Origin: Blastococcus saxobsidens
GTDB lineage: Bacteria > Actinomycetota > Actinomycetes > Mycobacteriales > Geodermatophilaceae
NCBI RefSeq assembly: GCF_010682065.1
Contig: NZ_JAAGWG010000002.1
Coordinates: forward strand, 1 to 64,000
Length of the DNA stretch: 64,000 bases
Reading direction: 5' to 3'
The position numbers and the translations under genes were made by a program. Of this stretch, positions 19,986 through 27,836 are shown piece by piece; the first letter of the stretch is position 1; every line of letters starts with the position of its first letter. The notes beneath the pieces were generated by a model. It had not been told where the DNA came from. It saw only the letters and a program-made list of their open reading frames with translations, and made no database searches.

Positions 19986-20543
19986 CTAGAGCAGGACGGC
20001 GTCCCCGACGGCGATCCCGCCGGGCCGCCGCACCTCGGCGTAGACGCCGAGGCAGTGCTTGGGCGTCCGGGTGACGTGCAGCTCGGCGTCCCCGATGCGC
20101 ACGGTGCGCCCCACCCACGTGCGCTCGTCGTCGTCGGGGAGGTCGAGCAGCACGTTGGCCCGCGGGTCGTCGGCGGAGCAGCCCTCGGGCACGTCGCCCA
20201 GTTCCGCCCGGTCGATCGCCTGCCGGGAGACCAGGTGCACCGCCGCGGCGTCGGCCGCCGAGCCGCCGGGCGCGGGCTCGATCCGCACCGGCCGGCCGAG
20301 CGCCCCGGTGACCGTCCGCTCGTCGCTCACCGGGTCCCCGGTCGGCGTGAGGCCGGCCAGCCCGGGCGCGTGCTTGCCCCGCAGCACCTCGCCACTGCCT
20401 GCGTCCACGACGGTCCACGCCCGGTCGCCCTCCGGTCCGGCAGGCCCCAGCTGGACCCGGTCCAGCGGCGTTCCGCCGAGCGACTTGACCGGGTAGATCC
20501 AGATCCCGGCGACCCGGCCCGTCGTCGCCTCCGCTGCCGTCAC
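19986..20543 (-). CDS. MOSC domain protein
   Basis: The 185-residue protein combines a MOSC N-terminal beta-barrel (IYPVKSLGGTPLDRVQL near 16-32 and GPEGDRAW) with a MOSC domain ending in HVTRTPKHCLGVYAEV, where the conserved Cys is present. MOSC proteins move sulfur or bind molybdenum cofactor, as in YcbX or mARC-type reductases. No partner molybdoenzyme is seen here. It lies between HNH and capA with 9-10 base gaps and is probably co-transcribed. Confidence 0.85.
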   Translation of the reverse strand: MTAAEATTGRVAGIWIYPVKSLGGTPLDRVQLGPAGPEGDRAWTVVDAGSGEVLRGKHAPGLAGLTPTGDPVSDERTVTGALGRPVRIEPAPGGSAADAAAVHLVSRQAIDRAELGDVPEGCSADDPRANVLLDLPDDDERTWVGRTVRIGDAELHVTRTPKHCLGVYAEVRRPGGIAVGDAVLL

Positions 20544-20553
20544 GGCCCTGACC

Positions 20554-20961
20554 CTAGGCGGGGACGCCGGGCAGCGTGGCGCCCCGACGGAGGAGCCGGC
20601 GCACCTGGGCGTCGAGGTAGGGGCGGGCTCGACGCTGCCCGCCGAGGCGGGCGATGGCGGCCGACAGCGCGGTGAGGACCCGGCCCAACCGGTCGACGTC
20701 GACCGGCCAGCCCCGCCGCTGGCACTCCTCCAGCCACTCCACCGGGCTGCGGTGCCCGCGCTCGCCGTTGCAGCGCCCGCAGGCCGCCACCTCGTTCTCC
20801 AGCCAGGAGGGGCCGCCCTTCACCCGGGGGACGACGTGCTCGGTGGTGGGCCGGACCTGCCCGGCGAAGGGCCGGCCGCACCAGATGCAGGTCGAACCGT
20901 CCCGCTCGAGGATCAGCAGCAGCCGGGCCGCGCGATCGGGCTGGGCGCTCACCTCTCCCAT
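20554..20961 (-). CDS. HNH endonuclease domain protein
   Basis: The 135-residue product has a zinc-type HNH core: CIWCGRPF near 26-33, EHVVPRVKGGPSWLENEVAACGRCN near 45-69, with two CxxC pairs and the central His/Asn residues intact. These stand-alone proteins are probably DNA nucleases but substrates are unknown. The ATG at 20961 is preferred because the frame upstream lacks family similarity. It is divergent from the reductase gene at 21082 and leads the HNH-MOSC-capA group. Confidence 0.82.
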   Translation of the reverse strand: MGEVSAQPDRAARLLLILERDGSTCIWCGRPFAGQVRPTTEHVVPRVKGGPSWLENEVAACGRCNGERGHRSPVEWLEECQRRGWPVDVDRLGRVLTALSAAIARLGGQRRARPYLDAQVRRLLRRGATLPGVPA

Positions 20962-21081
20962 GGTCCCGCGTTCCGGGAGGGCGCGCCGGGCGACGGATTC
21001 CGGCGATGAGTTCCGGGCGCAGCGCAGGTCACAGCTCCGGGAGTGCCCGAGGAGCGGAGCGCTCGTGCCCGGAGGAGACCC

Positions 21082-21642
21082 ATGGCCAAGCTCGTCTACT
21101 CGATGATGACGTCGCTGGACAGCTGCACCGCCGCGACCGAGGGCGACCTCGACTGGGGGGCCGCCGACGACGAGGAGGTGCACACCTTCATCGGCGACAC
21201 CTTCCGCGACCTCGGCACGTACCTCTACGGCCGGCGCATGTACGAGACGATGGTCTTCTGGGAGACCGCGCACACCGATCCCGACGCGCCGGCGCACGTC
21301 GTGCAGTACGCGCGTGACTGGCAGGCCGCCGAGAAGGTCGTCTACTCCACGACGCTGGAGCAGGTGTCGAGCGAGCGGACCCGGATCGAGCGGACCTTCG
21401 ACGCCGACGCCGTCCGCCGCCTCAAGGACGCCGCCGACTCCGACCTCAGCGTGGAAGGACCGACGCTCGCCGCCCAGGCGATCGCCGCCGGGCTGGTGGA
21501 CGAGTACCACCTCTTCCTCACCACGAGCGTGGTCGGTGGCGGCACGCGCTTCTTCCCCGACGGCGTGCGCCTCGACCTCGACCTGGTCGAGCAGCGGGCC
21601 TTCGCCAGCGGGCTGATCTACGCGCGCTACCGGACCCGCTGA
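21082..21642 (+). CDS. dihydrofolate reductase-like (RibD C-terminal) family protein
   Basis: The 186-residue protein begins MAKLVYSMMTSLDS and contains LYGRRMYETMVFWE near 50-63 and DLSVEGPTLAAQAIAAGLVDEYHLF near 125-149, features of the RibD-C/DHFR-like NADPH-binding fold. These enzymes are usually annotated as DHFR-like without known substrate; it is not the housekeeping FolA. A clear GGAGGAG ribosome site lies six bases before the ATG. A strong hairpin terminator follows. Confidence 0.85.
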   Translation: MAKLVYSMMTSLDSCTAATEGDLDWGAADDEEVHTFIGDTFRDLGTYLYGRRMYETMVFWETAHTDPDAPAHVVQYARDWQAAEKVVYSTTLEQVSSERTRIERTFDADAVRRLKDAADSDLSVEGPTLAAQAIAAGLVDEYHLFLTTSVVGGGTRFFPDGVRLDLDLVEQRAFASGLIYARYRTR

Positions 21643-21665
21643 GACCTCCCGGTCCCGGACACGAC

Positions 21666-21708
21666 GAAGGGCCAGGTTTCCCCCGTCTCCGGGTTCACCT
21701 GGCCCTTC
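21666..21708. terminator. terminator between the reductase gene and tRNA-Val
   Basis: A perfect 12-bp inverted repeat (GAAGGGCCAGGT and ACCTGGCCCTTC) lies between two convergent genes. The minus-strand copy ends in a short T-rich run, so it may end both the reductase mRNA and the tRNA-Val transcript. Confidence 0.75.
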
Positions 21709-21714
21709 GGCCGG

Positions 21715-21786
21715 TGGGCGATACTGGGTTCGAACCAGTGACCTCTTCGGTGTGAACGAAGCGCTCTACCACTGAGCCAATCGCCC
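21715..21786 (-). tRNA. tRNA-Val (anticodon CAC)
   Basis: On the minus strand a complete 72-nt cloverleaf is visible: acceptor GGGCGAT pairs with ATCGCCC, anticodon stem CTTCG/CGAAG encloses loop TTCACAC (anticodon CAC, reading GUG), and the T arm ACTGG-TTCGAAC-CCAGT is canonical. The discriminator is A. It is close in sequence to the second valine tRNA at 24701, suggesting duplication. Confidence 0.95.
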
Positions 21787-21812
21787 GTTGCGCGTCCGAT
21801 TGTGCCAGACGC

Positions 21813-22307
21813 TCATCGCCAGAGCGGCACCCACCCCGGCACCCAGTCGGGGACTCCCATGAGGTGCAGGGTGACCACCAGGACGCCGTAGACGAACGCC
21901 GCCGTCGCCAGCGCGATGAGCAACCGGACCCAGACCGGCTGCCCGCCCACCCAGTCGGTCCACCGCTTGACGTGGTGCTTGGTGAACTCCAGCAGCCGCT
22001 CGGCCCAGGTGAACTCGCTGGCCAGCACGAAGAGGCCGGCGATCACGGTGAGCCAGCCCGGCCCCGGCAACGGGATGGTAACCAGTCCGACGGCGACGAC
22101 CAGCCCGCCGACGACCCCCACGCCCACCCGGTAGCCGTGGTTCAGGCTGCGCTTGGCGGCCAGGCGGCGGCGCCAGCCGGCCTCCGCCACGCGCTCCCGC
22201 AGGCTGTGCGTGTCGTCGGAGTCGTACCGCGCCCGTCGCTCGTCGGAGGTCTCGGCCGCGGGCCGGGAACGGTCGACCGGTGTCGCCGTGGTCTCTTGTC
22301 CGCTCAG
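21813..22307 (-). CDS. PGPGW-type (TIGR02611-like) membrane protein, probable CTG start
   Basis: The protein contains VTIPLPGPGWLTVIAGLFVLASEFTWAER (family signature, shown here as parts: LPGPGW and SEFTWAERLL) and about four membrane helices; its function is unknown. The first ATG/GTG/TTG in frame is a GTG at 22190 (125 residues), but GC-rich third positions continue upstream to a CTG at 22307 whose bases overlap the anti-sigma stop as CTGA, the same 4-base overlap used at many junctions here. I therefore place the start at 22307 (164 residues), with 22190 as the alternative. It is the third gene of the sigma/anti-sigma operon. Confidence 0.72.
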   Translation of the reverse strand: MSGQETTATPVDRSRPAAETSDERRARYDSDDTHSLRERVAEAGWRRRLAAKRSLNHGYRVGVGVVGGLVVAVGLVTIPLPGPGWLTVIAGLFVLASEFTWAERLLEFTKHHVKRWTDWVGGQPVWVRLLIALATAAFVYGVLVVTLHLMGVPDWVPGWVPLWR

Positions 22308-23110
22308 CTGGTCACCTGCCCGGTCGCGACGACCTCCGTCGGGGCCGACGGAGCCTGTCGACCGGGCTCGATGCTGATGCCGTATCCGGAGAAGTCGTTC
22401 CCGGTCGCTCCGGAGCCTACGGTTTCGACGCCGATCTGTGACCCAGCGACGTCGAACTCACCCAGGGGCACTGGCGCTTCCTCGCCGAGACCCCACAGCA
22501 CGTAGATCTCCGACGACGCGTCGTTGCGGCTCAGGCCGTCGGTGACGACGCGGACGCCGTCCTCGCGGACGACCACGGTGGCGACATCCCGCTCACCGGT
22601 GCTGAGGGGCACGACGGTCGAGGTGCCGGGCTCGGTCAGCTCGGCCACGACCTGCTCCTGCGCGGCCACGGTTGACCGCAGGTCGTCGCGCGACTGGCTC
22701 AGTGCGACGGTCCACCCACCCAGGCCCAGGACGGCGGCCACGGCGGCGGCGGCCAGCACGCGGGTCAGCACGGGACGGCCCGCCGCGCGGCGGCGGAGCG
22801 GGACCGGCTGCGGGCCGGCCTGCTCTGCGGCGCTCACGGCGATCACGGGAGCCCGCGCGCCGGCGGGCCGCGGCGGCACCTGCTCGGTCGTCTCCACGGC
22901 GGCCCGGAGCCGCTCCCGCAGACCCGGGGAGGGCTCGGCCGCGGGCAGGTCCCGCGCCATGGCGGCCATCGCCTCGGAGGTGTCGGCGATCGTTCGCGCG
23001 CAGCGTTCGCAACCGGCGAGGTGGCGGACGAACTCCGCTTCGTCCTCGGGCTCGAGCGCGTGCAGGGCGTACCCCACCGCCAGCTCGTCGTAGGCGTGCT
23101 CGCCGGTCAT
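22304..23110 (-). CDS. zinc-binding anti-sigma factor (RskA-like)
   Basis: The 268-residue membrane protein should hold the adjacent ECF sigma factor inactive. The N-terminal anti-sigma domain has the zinc motif His30-x3-Cys34-x2-Cys37 (HLAGCERC). A single transmembrane helix lies at about 105-127, and the extracytoplasmic C-terminal half resembles the RskA domain (near 200-250, SSEIYVLWGLGEEAPVPLG). The ATG overlaps the sigma factor stop (ATGA), the usual arrangement for sigma/anti-sigma pairs. The signal that triggers release is not evident. Confidence 0.9.
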   Translation of the reverse strand: MTGEHAYDELAVGYALHALEPEDEAEFVRHLAGCERCARTIADTSEAMAAMARDLPAAEPSPGLRERLRAAVETTEQVPPRPAGARAPVIAVSAAEQAGPQPVPLRRRAAGRPVLTRVLAAAAVAAVLGLGGWTVALSQSRDDLRSTVAAQEQVVAELTEPGTSTVVPLSTGERDVATVVVREDGVRVVTDGLSRNDASSEIYVLWGLGEEAPVPLGEFDVAGSQIGVETVGSGATGNDFSGYGISIEPGRQAPSAPTEVVATGQVTS

Positions 23111-23757
23111 CGTGCCGTCCCGTCCAGGGGCGCGATGTCGTCCAGGGCGCTGCCACCGCCCTGGGCGGACAACCCGCCCAGCTCTGCCTTCAACCGGCGC
23201 ATCCCGGCAAGCATCCGTGTCTTCACCGTGCCGAGAGGGGTCCCGGTCAGGGCCGCCACCTCCCGCTGCGTGTACCCGCCGTAGTAGGCGAGGGTCAGCG
23301 CCTCGCGCTGCGGCGTGGGCAGCACCCCGAGCGCCGTCCGCACCTGGTCGGCCACCACGCGGGACCAGGCGTCGTCCTCCACGTCGCGGGTCGCGACGGG
23401 GGCCTCCAGCACGGCGGCGTCCTCGGCGCGGGACTGCCGGCGCCGCTGGGACTCCTCCCGGCGGACGGCGTCGACCGCCTTGTGGTGCACGACGGCCAGC
23501 AGCCAGGACGCGAAGCTGCCCCGGGCGCCGTCGTACCCGCTGGGATCCCGCCACACCCCGAGGAAGACGTCCTGCAGCACGTCCTCGGCCAGGCCGTCGT
23601 CGGCGAGGATCCGACGGGCCAGGGCGAACGCGGGACGCCGGAACCTGTCGTAGAGATCGTCGACGGCGCTGCGGTCACCCGCGCGGATACGCCGGAGGAT
23701 CTCGACGTCTTCGTCGCCGTCCTCCGGCCGGCGCACCGGTCGGCTCACGGCTCCCAT
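23107..23757 (-). CDS. ECF RNA polymerase sigma factor (SigK/ECF19-like)
   Basis: The 216-residue protein has region 2 with LYDRFRRPAFALARRILAD and DVLQDVFLGVW, and region 4 with LPTPQREALTLAYYGGYTQREVA and GTPLGTVKTRM, an intact two-domain ECF sigma factor. The ATG at 23757 is preferred over an upstream TTG. Pairing with an RskA-like anti-sigma is typical of the SigK/SigL-type group. The 146-base gap to ssgB contains divergent promoters, but no ECF-type element was clear enough to call. Confidence 0.92.
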   Translation of the reverse strand: MGAVSRPVRRPEDGDEDVEILRRIRAGDRSAVDDLYDRFRRPAFALARRILADDGLAEDVLQDVFLGVWRDPSGYDGARGSFASWLLAVVHHKAVDAVRREESQRRRQSRAEDAAVLEAPVATRDVEDDAWSRVVADQVRTALGVLPTPQREALTLAYYGGYTQREVAALTGTPLGTVKTRMLAGMRRLKAELGGLSAQGGGSALDDIAPLDGTAR

Positions 23758-23903
23758 CGTCACACGAGGTGTTCGCAACGACCTAGTCCGGCGGTTCAGC
23801 CCGCCCTCCGTGGGACTGATGTGACGCCTGTGACGGGTGTGGAGGGTGTGAGTCGACTTCTTGGCAGGACGTCACTTCCGAGCCCCCCCGTCGTTGACCT
23901 GAC

Positions 23904-24365
23904 ATGACGAGCCGATGGACCCCCGGTCACATCACCCCCATCACTCTTCAGCTGGTCGGCCCGCAGTCCTGGACCGAGGTCCCGGCGCTGCTCTGCTACG
24001 ACCCGTCGGACCCCTTCGCGGTCCGCATCGCCTTCGGCGAGGTGGACGACCCGGACGCCGGCGACGGCGACGAGGGCATCGCGTGGCTGGTCGGGCGTGA
24101 GCTGCTGGCGGCCGGCCTGGAGCGCCCCGCGGGCGACGGCGACGTGCGCGTGTGGCCGGCCCACACGGCCAGCGACGTGCTGTTCCTCCACCTGCGCGCC
24201 CCGTCGGGCGAGGCCCTGTTCGAGCTGTCCCGCGCGACCGTCGCCGCCTTCCTCCGCCACACCGAGGCCCTCGTGCCGTCGGGCTCGGAGGCCTCGCTGC
24301 TACACCTGGACCAGGAGCTCGACGCTCTGCTCTCGAACGGTGGACCGGACGCGACGGGTCGCTGA
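23904..24365 (+). CDS. SsgA/SsgB-family sporulation and cell division regulator
   Basis: The 153-residue protein shows the SsgA-like fold: SWTEVPALLCYDPSDPFAVRIAF near 23-45, WLVGRELLAAGLERPAGDGDVRVWP near 61-85, and FELSRATVAAFLRHTEALVP near 106-125. In Streptomyces SsgB recruits FtsZ to sporulation septa, and the family is restricted to morphologically complex actinobacteria. The length and conservation fit the SsgB branch, but the exact paralog cannot be told. It is divergent from the ECF operon and followed by the tRNA cluster. Confidence 0.88.
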   Translation: MTSRWTPGHITPITLQLVGPQSWTEVPALLCYDPSDPFAVRIAFGEVDDPDAGDGDEGIAWLVGRELLAAGLERPAGDGDVRVWPAHTASDVLFLHLRAPSGEALFELSRATVAAFLRHTEALVPSGSEASLLHLDQELDALLSNGGPDATGR

Positions 24366-24419
24366 CCTGCGGAAAGACTCCGGCGGTCGCCACCGGGGAA
24401 GGTCGGGGGGACCCCCCCC

Positions 24420-24448
24420 TCGAACCCCCTCCGGACGTCCGCTAGAGT
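24420..24448 (+). promoter_or_regulatory. probable promoter of the tRNA-Gly/Cys/Val cluster
   Basis: A TAGAGT -10 hexamer (24443-24448) lies 12 bases before the mature tRNA-Gly and is preceded by TCGAAC at 24420-24425 with a 17-base spacer. The -35 is weak, so the call rests on the -10 and spacing. Confidence 0.5.
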
Positions 24449-24460
24449 TCTTCTCGTAAC

Positions 24461-24532
24461 GCGGATGTGGCTCAGTGGTAGAGCATCACCTTGCCAAGGT
24501 GAGGGTCGCGGGTTCGAATCCCGTCATCCGCT
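24461..24532 (+). tRNA. tRNA-Gly (anticodon GCC)
   Basis: A 72-nt cloverleaf with acceptor GCGGATG/CATCCGC, anticodon stem TCACC/GGTGA, loop TTGCCAA (anticodon GCC), and T arm CGGG-TTCGAAT-CCCG. CCA is not encoded; the discriminator is T. Confidence 0.95.
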
Positions 24533-24540
24533 CGGAACCG

Positions 24541-24568
24541 CGGGCCCTGGTCGGAAGACCTGGGCCCG
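24541..24568 (+). other. spacer hairpin between tRNA-Gly and tRNA-Cys
   Basis: CGGGCCCTGGTC and GACCTGGGCCCG form a 12-bp stem with one mismatch and a GGAA loop. It may be a processing signal in the tRNA precursor or a partial terminator. Confidence 0.45.
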
Positions 24569-24575
24569 TGTGTGC

Positions 24576-24646
24576 GGTGGAGTGGCCGAGAGGCGAGGCA
24601 ACGGCCTGCAAAGCCGTCTACACGGGTTCAAATCCCGTCTCCACCT
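24576..24646 (+). tRNA. tRNA-Cys (anticodon GCA)
   Basis: A 71-nt cloverleaf with acceptor GGTGGAG/CTCCACC, anticodon stem ACGGC/GCCGT, loop CTGCAAA (anticodon GCA), and T arm CGGG-TTCAAAT-CCCG. The discriminator is T, as expected for tRNA-Cys. Confidence 0.95.
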
Positions 24647-24700
24647 CGTCTCCTCTGCGGAGCACGAGCGTGGAGGTGGGTCCGGTCGCGAGGCCGGAAC

Positions 24701-24772
24701 GGGCGATTGGCGCAGCGGTAGCGCGCTTCCCTGACACGGAAGAGGTCACTGGTTCGATCCCAGTATCGCCCA
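24701..24772 (+). tRNA. tRNA-Val (anticodon GAC)
   Basis: A 72-nt cloverleaf with acceptor GGGCGAT/ATCGCCC, anticodon stem CTTCC/GGAAG, loop CTGACAC (anticodon GAC), T arm ACTGG-TTCGATC-CCAGT and discriminator A. It shares the acceptor and T stems with tRNA-Val(CAC) at 21715-21786. Confidence 0.95.
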
Positions 24773-24784
24773 CCAGCAGCACCC

Positions 24785-24818
24785 GGGACCCCAGGACGCC
24801 GACGGCGCCTGGGGTCCC
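24785..24818 (+). terminator. terminator of the tRNA cluster
   Basis: A perfect 11-bp stem (GGGACCCCAGG and CCTGGGGTCCC) with a 12-base loop is followed by a T-rich stretch, 12 bases after tRNA-Val. The convergent coaE gene ends 35 bases further on. Confidence 0.8.
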
Positions 24819-24852
24819 TTCGTTCTGGGCGGAGCTCACTCCCCCGGGCCCG

Positions 24853-25452
24853 TCAGCGCCGTGACGCTCCTCGCACGTGCCGATCCCAGAACTCCTGCAC
24901 CTGCTCGGCCAGGCGCTCCGGCGTTCCACTGTTGTCCAGCACCACGTCCGCGGCGGCCCGGCGCTGCTCGTCGGTGGCCTGCGCGGCGATGCGGGCACGG
25001 GCATCCGCCTCGGTCAGGCCCCGGCCGACCAGCCGGGTGATCCGGGTCTCGACGTCGGCCTCCACCACGAGCACCAGGTCGTAGGAGCCGGCCTGACCGG
25101 TCTCCACCAGCAGCGGCACGTCGTTGACCACCACGGAATCGTCCGGTGCTGCCGCGACGAGCTCGGCGGTCCGCCGGCGCACCAGTGGATGGACGAGCCC
25201 GTCGAGTCGACGCCGGGCCGCGTCGTCGGAGAAGACGATTGCCGCCAGGGCTGCGCGGTCCAACGATCCGTCCGGGGTCACCACCTCGGGGCCGAATTCC
25301 GTCACGACGGCAGCGAGACCGGGCGTGCCCGGCGCCAGCACCTCGCGGGCGATCCGATCCGCGTCCACCACGACGGCACCGCGCTCGGCCAGCAGCGCCG
25401 ACACCGTGCTCTTGCCGGAGCCGATGCCCCCGGTCAGTCCGATCCTCAGCAC
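24853..25452 (-). CDS. coaE: dephospho-CoA kinase
   Basis: CoaE phosphorylates dephospho-CoA in the last step of coenzyme A synthesis. The 199-residue protein has the P-loop GGIGSGKST at 8-16, the [13 protein letters not shown] segment, and the [10 protein letters not shown] motif near 109-118. Length is that of the bacterial single-domain enzyme; mycobacterial CoaE carries an extra C-terminal domain that is absent here. The GTG start at 25452 sits six bases after a TACTGT -10, so the mRNA is probably leaderless. Confidence 0.95.
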   Translation of the reverse strand: MLRIGLTGGIGSGKSTVSALLAERGAVVVDADRIAREVLAPGTPGLAAVVTEFGPEVVTPDGSLDRAALAAIVFSDDAARRRLDGLVHPLVRRRTAELVAAAPDDSVVVNDVPLLVETGQAGSYDLVLVVEADVETRITRLVGRGLTEADARARIAAQATDEQRRAAADVVLDNSGTPERLAEQVQEFWDRHVRGASRR

Positions 25453-25458
25453 GTACGG

Positions 25459-25464
25459 ACAGTA
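25459..25464 (-). promoter_or_regulatory. -10 element of a probable leaderless coaE mRNA
   Basis: TACTGT on the minus strand lies six bases before the GTG start codon, so transcription should begin at or next to the start codon. No -35 is obvious. Confidence 0.5.
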
Positions 25465-25596
25465 GCGACCGCCCGGTGATCATCACGGACCGGTAACGCC
25501 ACCCCACGCGCCCGGCGCGTCGCAGTAGTCACACGAGCCCCACCACTAACGTTCGTCCTGGCGATCTTCCCCCCGCCGAGAGAGGCAGAACGAGAC

Positions 25597-25869
25597 ATGT
25601 CCGCACACACGCCTGCTGCATCCCCGTCGACCCGCGCCGCCCGCCGTGGCGCCGGCCGGCACCGGCTCGGTGCCACCGCCGGTGTGCGTTGCGCCGACAT
25701 CCCCGCCGTCCGCGACCGGATGCAGTTCCAGCGTCCCGCCGTCGCGCACCGCAGCTCGCTGCTGCGCTGGATGTTCTCCACGCCGACCACCGGCCGGCAC
25801 ACGTGGAGCTTCCTGGCCGGCTCCGGCGGTCGCCCCCGCACGGCCTTCGCCATCATCCTCAGCCTCTGA
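25597..25869 (+). CDS. small basic protein of unknown function
   Basis: The 90-residue reading frame has strongly GC-biased third positions and a purine-rich GAGAGAGG about 11 bases before the ATG, so it is probably real. The product is basic and Arg/Ala-rich at the N-terminus, then contains RDRMQFQRPAVAHRSSLLRW and a C-terminal RTAFAIILSL. No family is recognised. It stands alone between coaE (divergent) and a terminator. Its upstream region has TAGTCA and TAACGT separated by 15 bases (about 25548-25557 for the -10). Confidence 0.6.
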   Translation: MSAHTPAASPSTRAARRGAGRHRLGATAGVRCADIPAVRDRMQFQRPAVAHRSSLLRWMFSTPTTGRHTWSFLAGSGGRPRTAFAIILSL

Positions 25870-26014
25870 TCCCTGCCGGTCCGGCCGCGGGCACCCCCCT
25901 GCCCGGTAGCCGACCGGTCGCCGAGCGCTGCTCGGCCGGCTGACCGCCGTCCGCCGCACCTCGGCCTGCCGACCGATCAGCTGCCCGCCCGACCCAGCGG
26001 TCGGCGCCTCCGAC

Positions 26015-26043
26015 AGGACCCGTGGACGTCGTCCACGGGTCCT
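26015..26043 (+). terminator. terminator for the small plus-strand gene
   Basis: A perfect 13-bp inverted repeat (AGGACCCGTGGAC and GTCCACGGGTCCT) with a 3-base loop and a following T-containing tract lies about 145 bases after the small gene. Confidence 0.7.
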
Positions 26044-26082
26044 TCGTCGTCGTCGTCCCGGGCAACGCTGCGGGAACGACGA

Positions 26083-26111
26083 AGGCCCAGGACCGAGCAG
26101 GTCCTGGGCCT
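26083..26111 (-). terminator. rpsA terminator
   Basis: A perfect 12-bp inverted repeat (AGGCCCAGGACC and GGTCCTGGGCCT) with a 5-base loop lies about 40 bases past the rpsA stop. It is back to back with the plus-strand terminator at 26015-26043. Confidence 0.8.
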
Positions 26112-26148
26112 CCGACGTTCAGCGCTGGATCAGCGCCGGATCACCTGT

Positions 26149-27618
26149 TCACTCACCGCCGGCGAGCTTGGCTCGCAGCGCGGCCAGGGCCTCGTCGCTG
26201 GCCAGCGTCCCGCCGGTGCTGGCCGGGGCGTCCGGGCCGGCGACGTCGTCGCTGGAGTAGCTGCCACCAGCGGCGGCCTCGGCGTCGGCCTCCTTGGCGG
26301 CCGCGATCTGCTTGCGGTGCGCCTCGAAGCGGGCCTGGGCCTCGGCGTACTGCCGCTCCCACGTCTCGCGGGCCTCGTCGTAGCCCTCGAGCCACTCGCC
26401 GGTCTCCGGGTCGAAGCCCTCGGGGTAGATGTAGTTGCCCTGCTCGTCGTACGAGGCCGACATGCCGTAGGCGGCCGGGTCGAACTGCTCCTCGTCGCCG
26501 ACGACGCCCTCGTTGGCCTGCTTGAGGGAGAGCGAGATGCGACGACGGTCGAGGTCGATGTCGATGACCTTGACCAGGATCTCGTCGCCGACCTGCACGA
26601 CCTGCTCCGGGATCTCCACGTGGCGCTCGGCCAGCTCGGAGATGTGCACCAGGCCCTCGATGCCCTCGTCGACGCGCACGAACGCACCGAAGGGAACGAG
26701 CTTGGTGACCTTGCCCGGCACGACCTGACCGATCTGGTGCGTGCGGGCGAACTGACGCCACGGGTCCTCCTGCGTCGCCTTCAGCGACAGGGAGACCCGC
26801 TCGCGGTCCAGGTCGACGTCGAGGACCTCGACGGTGACCTCCTGGCCCACCTCGACGACCTCGGACGGGTGGTCGATGTGCTTCCACGACAGCTCGGAGA
26901 CGTGCACCAGGCCGTCGACGCCGCCCAGGTCCACGAAGGCACCGAAGTTGACGATCGAGGAGACGACACCCGAACGGACCTGGCCCTTGGCGAGCTTGTT
27001 GAGGAACTCGCTGCGCACCTCGGACTGGGTCTGCTCCAGCCACTGGCGACGGGAGAGGACGACGTTGTTGCGGTTCTTGTCGAGCTCGATGATCTTCGCC
27101 TCGAGCTCGCGGCCCACGTAGGGCTGCAGGTCCCGGACGCGTCGCATCTCGACCAGCGAGGCGGGGAGGAACCCGCGCAGGCCGATGTCGAGGATGAGGC
27201 CGCCCTTGACGACCTCGATGACGGTGCCGGTGACGACCTCGTCGGCTTCCTTCTTGGCCTCGATCGTGCCCCAGGCGCGCTCGTACTGGGCGCGCTTCTT
27301 GGAGAGGATCAGCCGGCCTTCCTTGTCCTCCTTCTGGAGAACCAGGGCTTCCACCTCGTCGCCGACCTTGACGACCTCGTTCGGGTCGACGTCGTGCTTG
27401 ATGGAGAGCTCGCGCGAGGGGATGACGCCCTCGGTCTTGTAGCCGATGTCCAGCAGCACCTCGTCCCGGTCGACCTTGACGATGACGCCCTCGACGATGT
27501 CGCCATCGTTGAAGTACTTGATCGTCGCGTCGATGGCGGCGAGGAAGTCCTCGGCGCTGCCGATGTCGTTGATGGCGACCTGGGGGGTGCTGGAAGGACG
27601 GACCTGAGTGGAGGTCAT
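26149..27618 (-). CDS. rpsA: 30S ribosomal protein S1
   Basis: S1 binds mRNA at the 30S subunit and helps initiation on structured or weak Shine-Dalgarno leaders. The 489-residue protein has four S1/OB domains at about 39-108, 126-191, 212-280 and 297-366, each with the G-x-V...G-x-F/Y pattern (for example [20 protein letters not shown]). An acidic/Ala-rich low-complexity tail follows from about 375 to the end. Four domains and this length are normal for actinobacteria. It has its own promoter and a leader of about 130 bases, and sits next to coaE as in mycobacteria. Confidence 0.97.
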   Translation of the reverse strand: MTSTQVRPSSTPQVAINDIGSAEDFLAAIDATIKYFNDGDIVEGVIVKVDRDEVLLDIGYKTEGVIPSRELSIKHDVDPNEVVKVGDEVEALVLQKEDKEGRLILSKKRAQYERAWGTIEAKKEADEVVTGTVIEVVKGGLILDIGLRGFLPASLVEMRRVRDLQPYVGRELEAKIIELDKNRNNVVLSRRQWLEQTQSEVRSEFLNKLAKGQVRSGVVSSIVNFGAFVDLGGVDGLVHVSELSWKHIDHPSEVVEVGQEVTVEVLDVDLDRERVSLSLKATQEDPWRQFARTHQIGQVVPGKVTKLVPFGAFVRVDEGIEGLVHISELAERHVEIPEQVVQVGDEILVKVIDIDLDRRRISLSLKQANEGVVGDEEQFDPAAYGMSASYDEQGNYIYPEGFDPETGEWLEGYDEARETWERQYAEAQARFEAHRKQIAAAKEADAEAAAGGSYSSDDVAGPDAPASTGGTLASDEALAALRAKLAGGE

Positions 27619-27755
27619 GTGGTTGGTTGCTCCGGACGGTTTATGCGTAGGGACAGGACGACCCGCGGCCGTCGGACCGCGGGGAGGTACAGCGGGGAGA
27701 ACCGACGCGGGCGTCCCCGGAGGGGAAGAGCACGACAGACCTCTGGCGCCTCCTC

Positions 27756-27785
27756 ATGGTACGGACGCCGGGACGCTGCGGTCCA
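27756..27785 (-). promoter_or_regulatory. probable rpsA promoter
   Basis: On the minus strand TGGACC (27780-27785) and TACCAT (27756-27761) are separated by 18 bases, giving a leader of about 130 nt before the rpsA ATG. The leader holds a CCGCGG-based hairpin near 27663-27682, which might serve S1 autoregulation (inference). Confidence 0.45.
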
Positions 27786-27836
27786 CCTGGGTTCCGGCGG
27801 TCACCGGCTCCGGCGGCGTGTCACCATCGGCGCGCC

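Noticed and set aside
17016-20675. A 1219-codon open frame on the plus strand across thrS, capA and MOSC
   Set aside because: It is antisense to three well-supported genes, its translation is Arg/Gly/Val-rich with no domains, and such long antisense frames are expected in GC-biased DNA.
23779-23903. Autoregulatory ECF promoter before the sigma factor
   Set aside because: GAACC and CGTT elements are present but their spacing (about 12 bases) does not fit ECF promoters.
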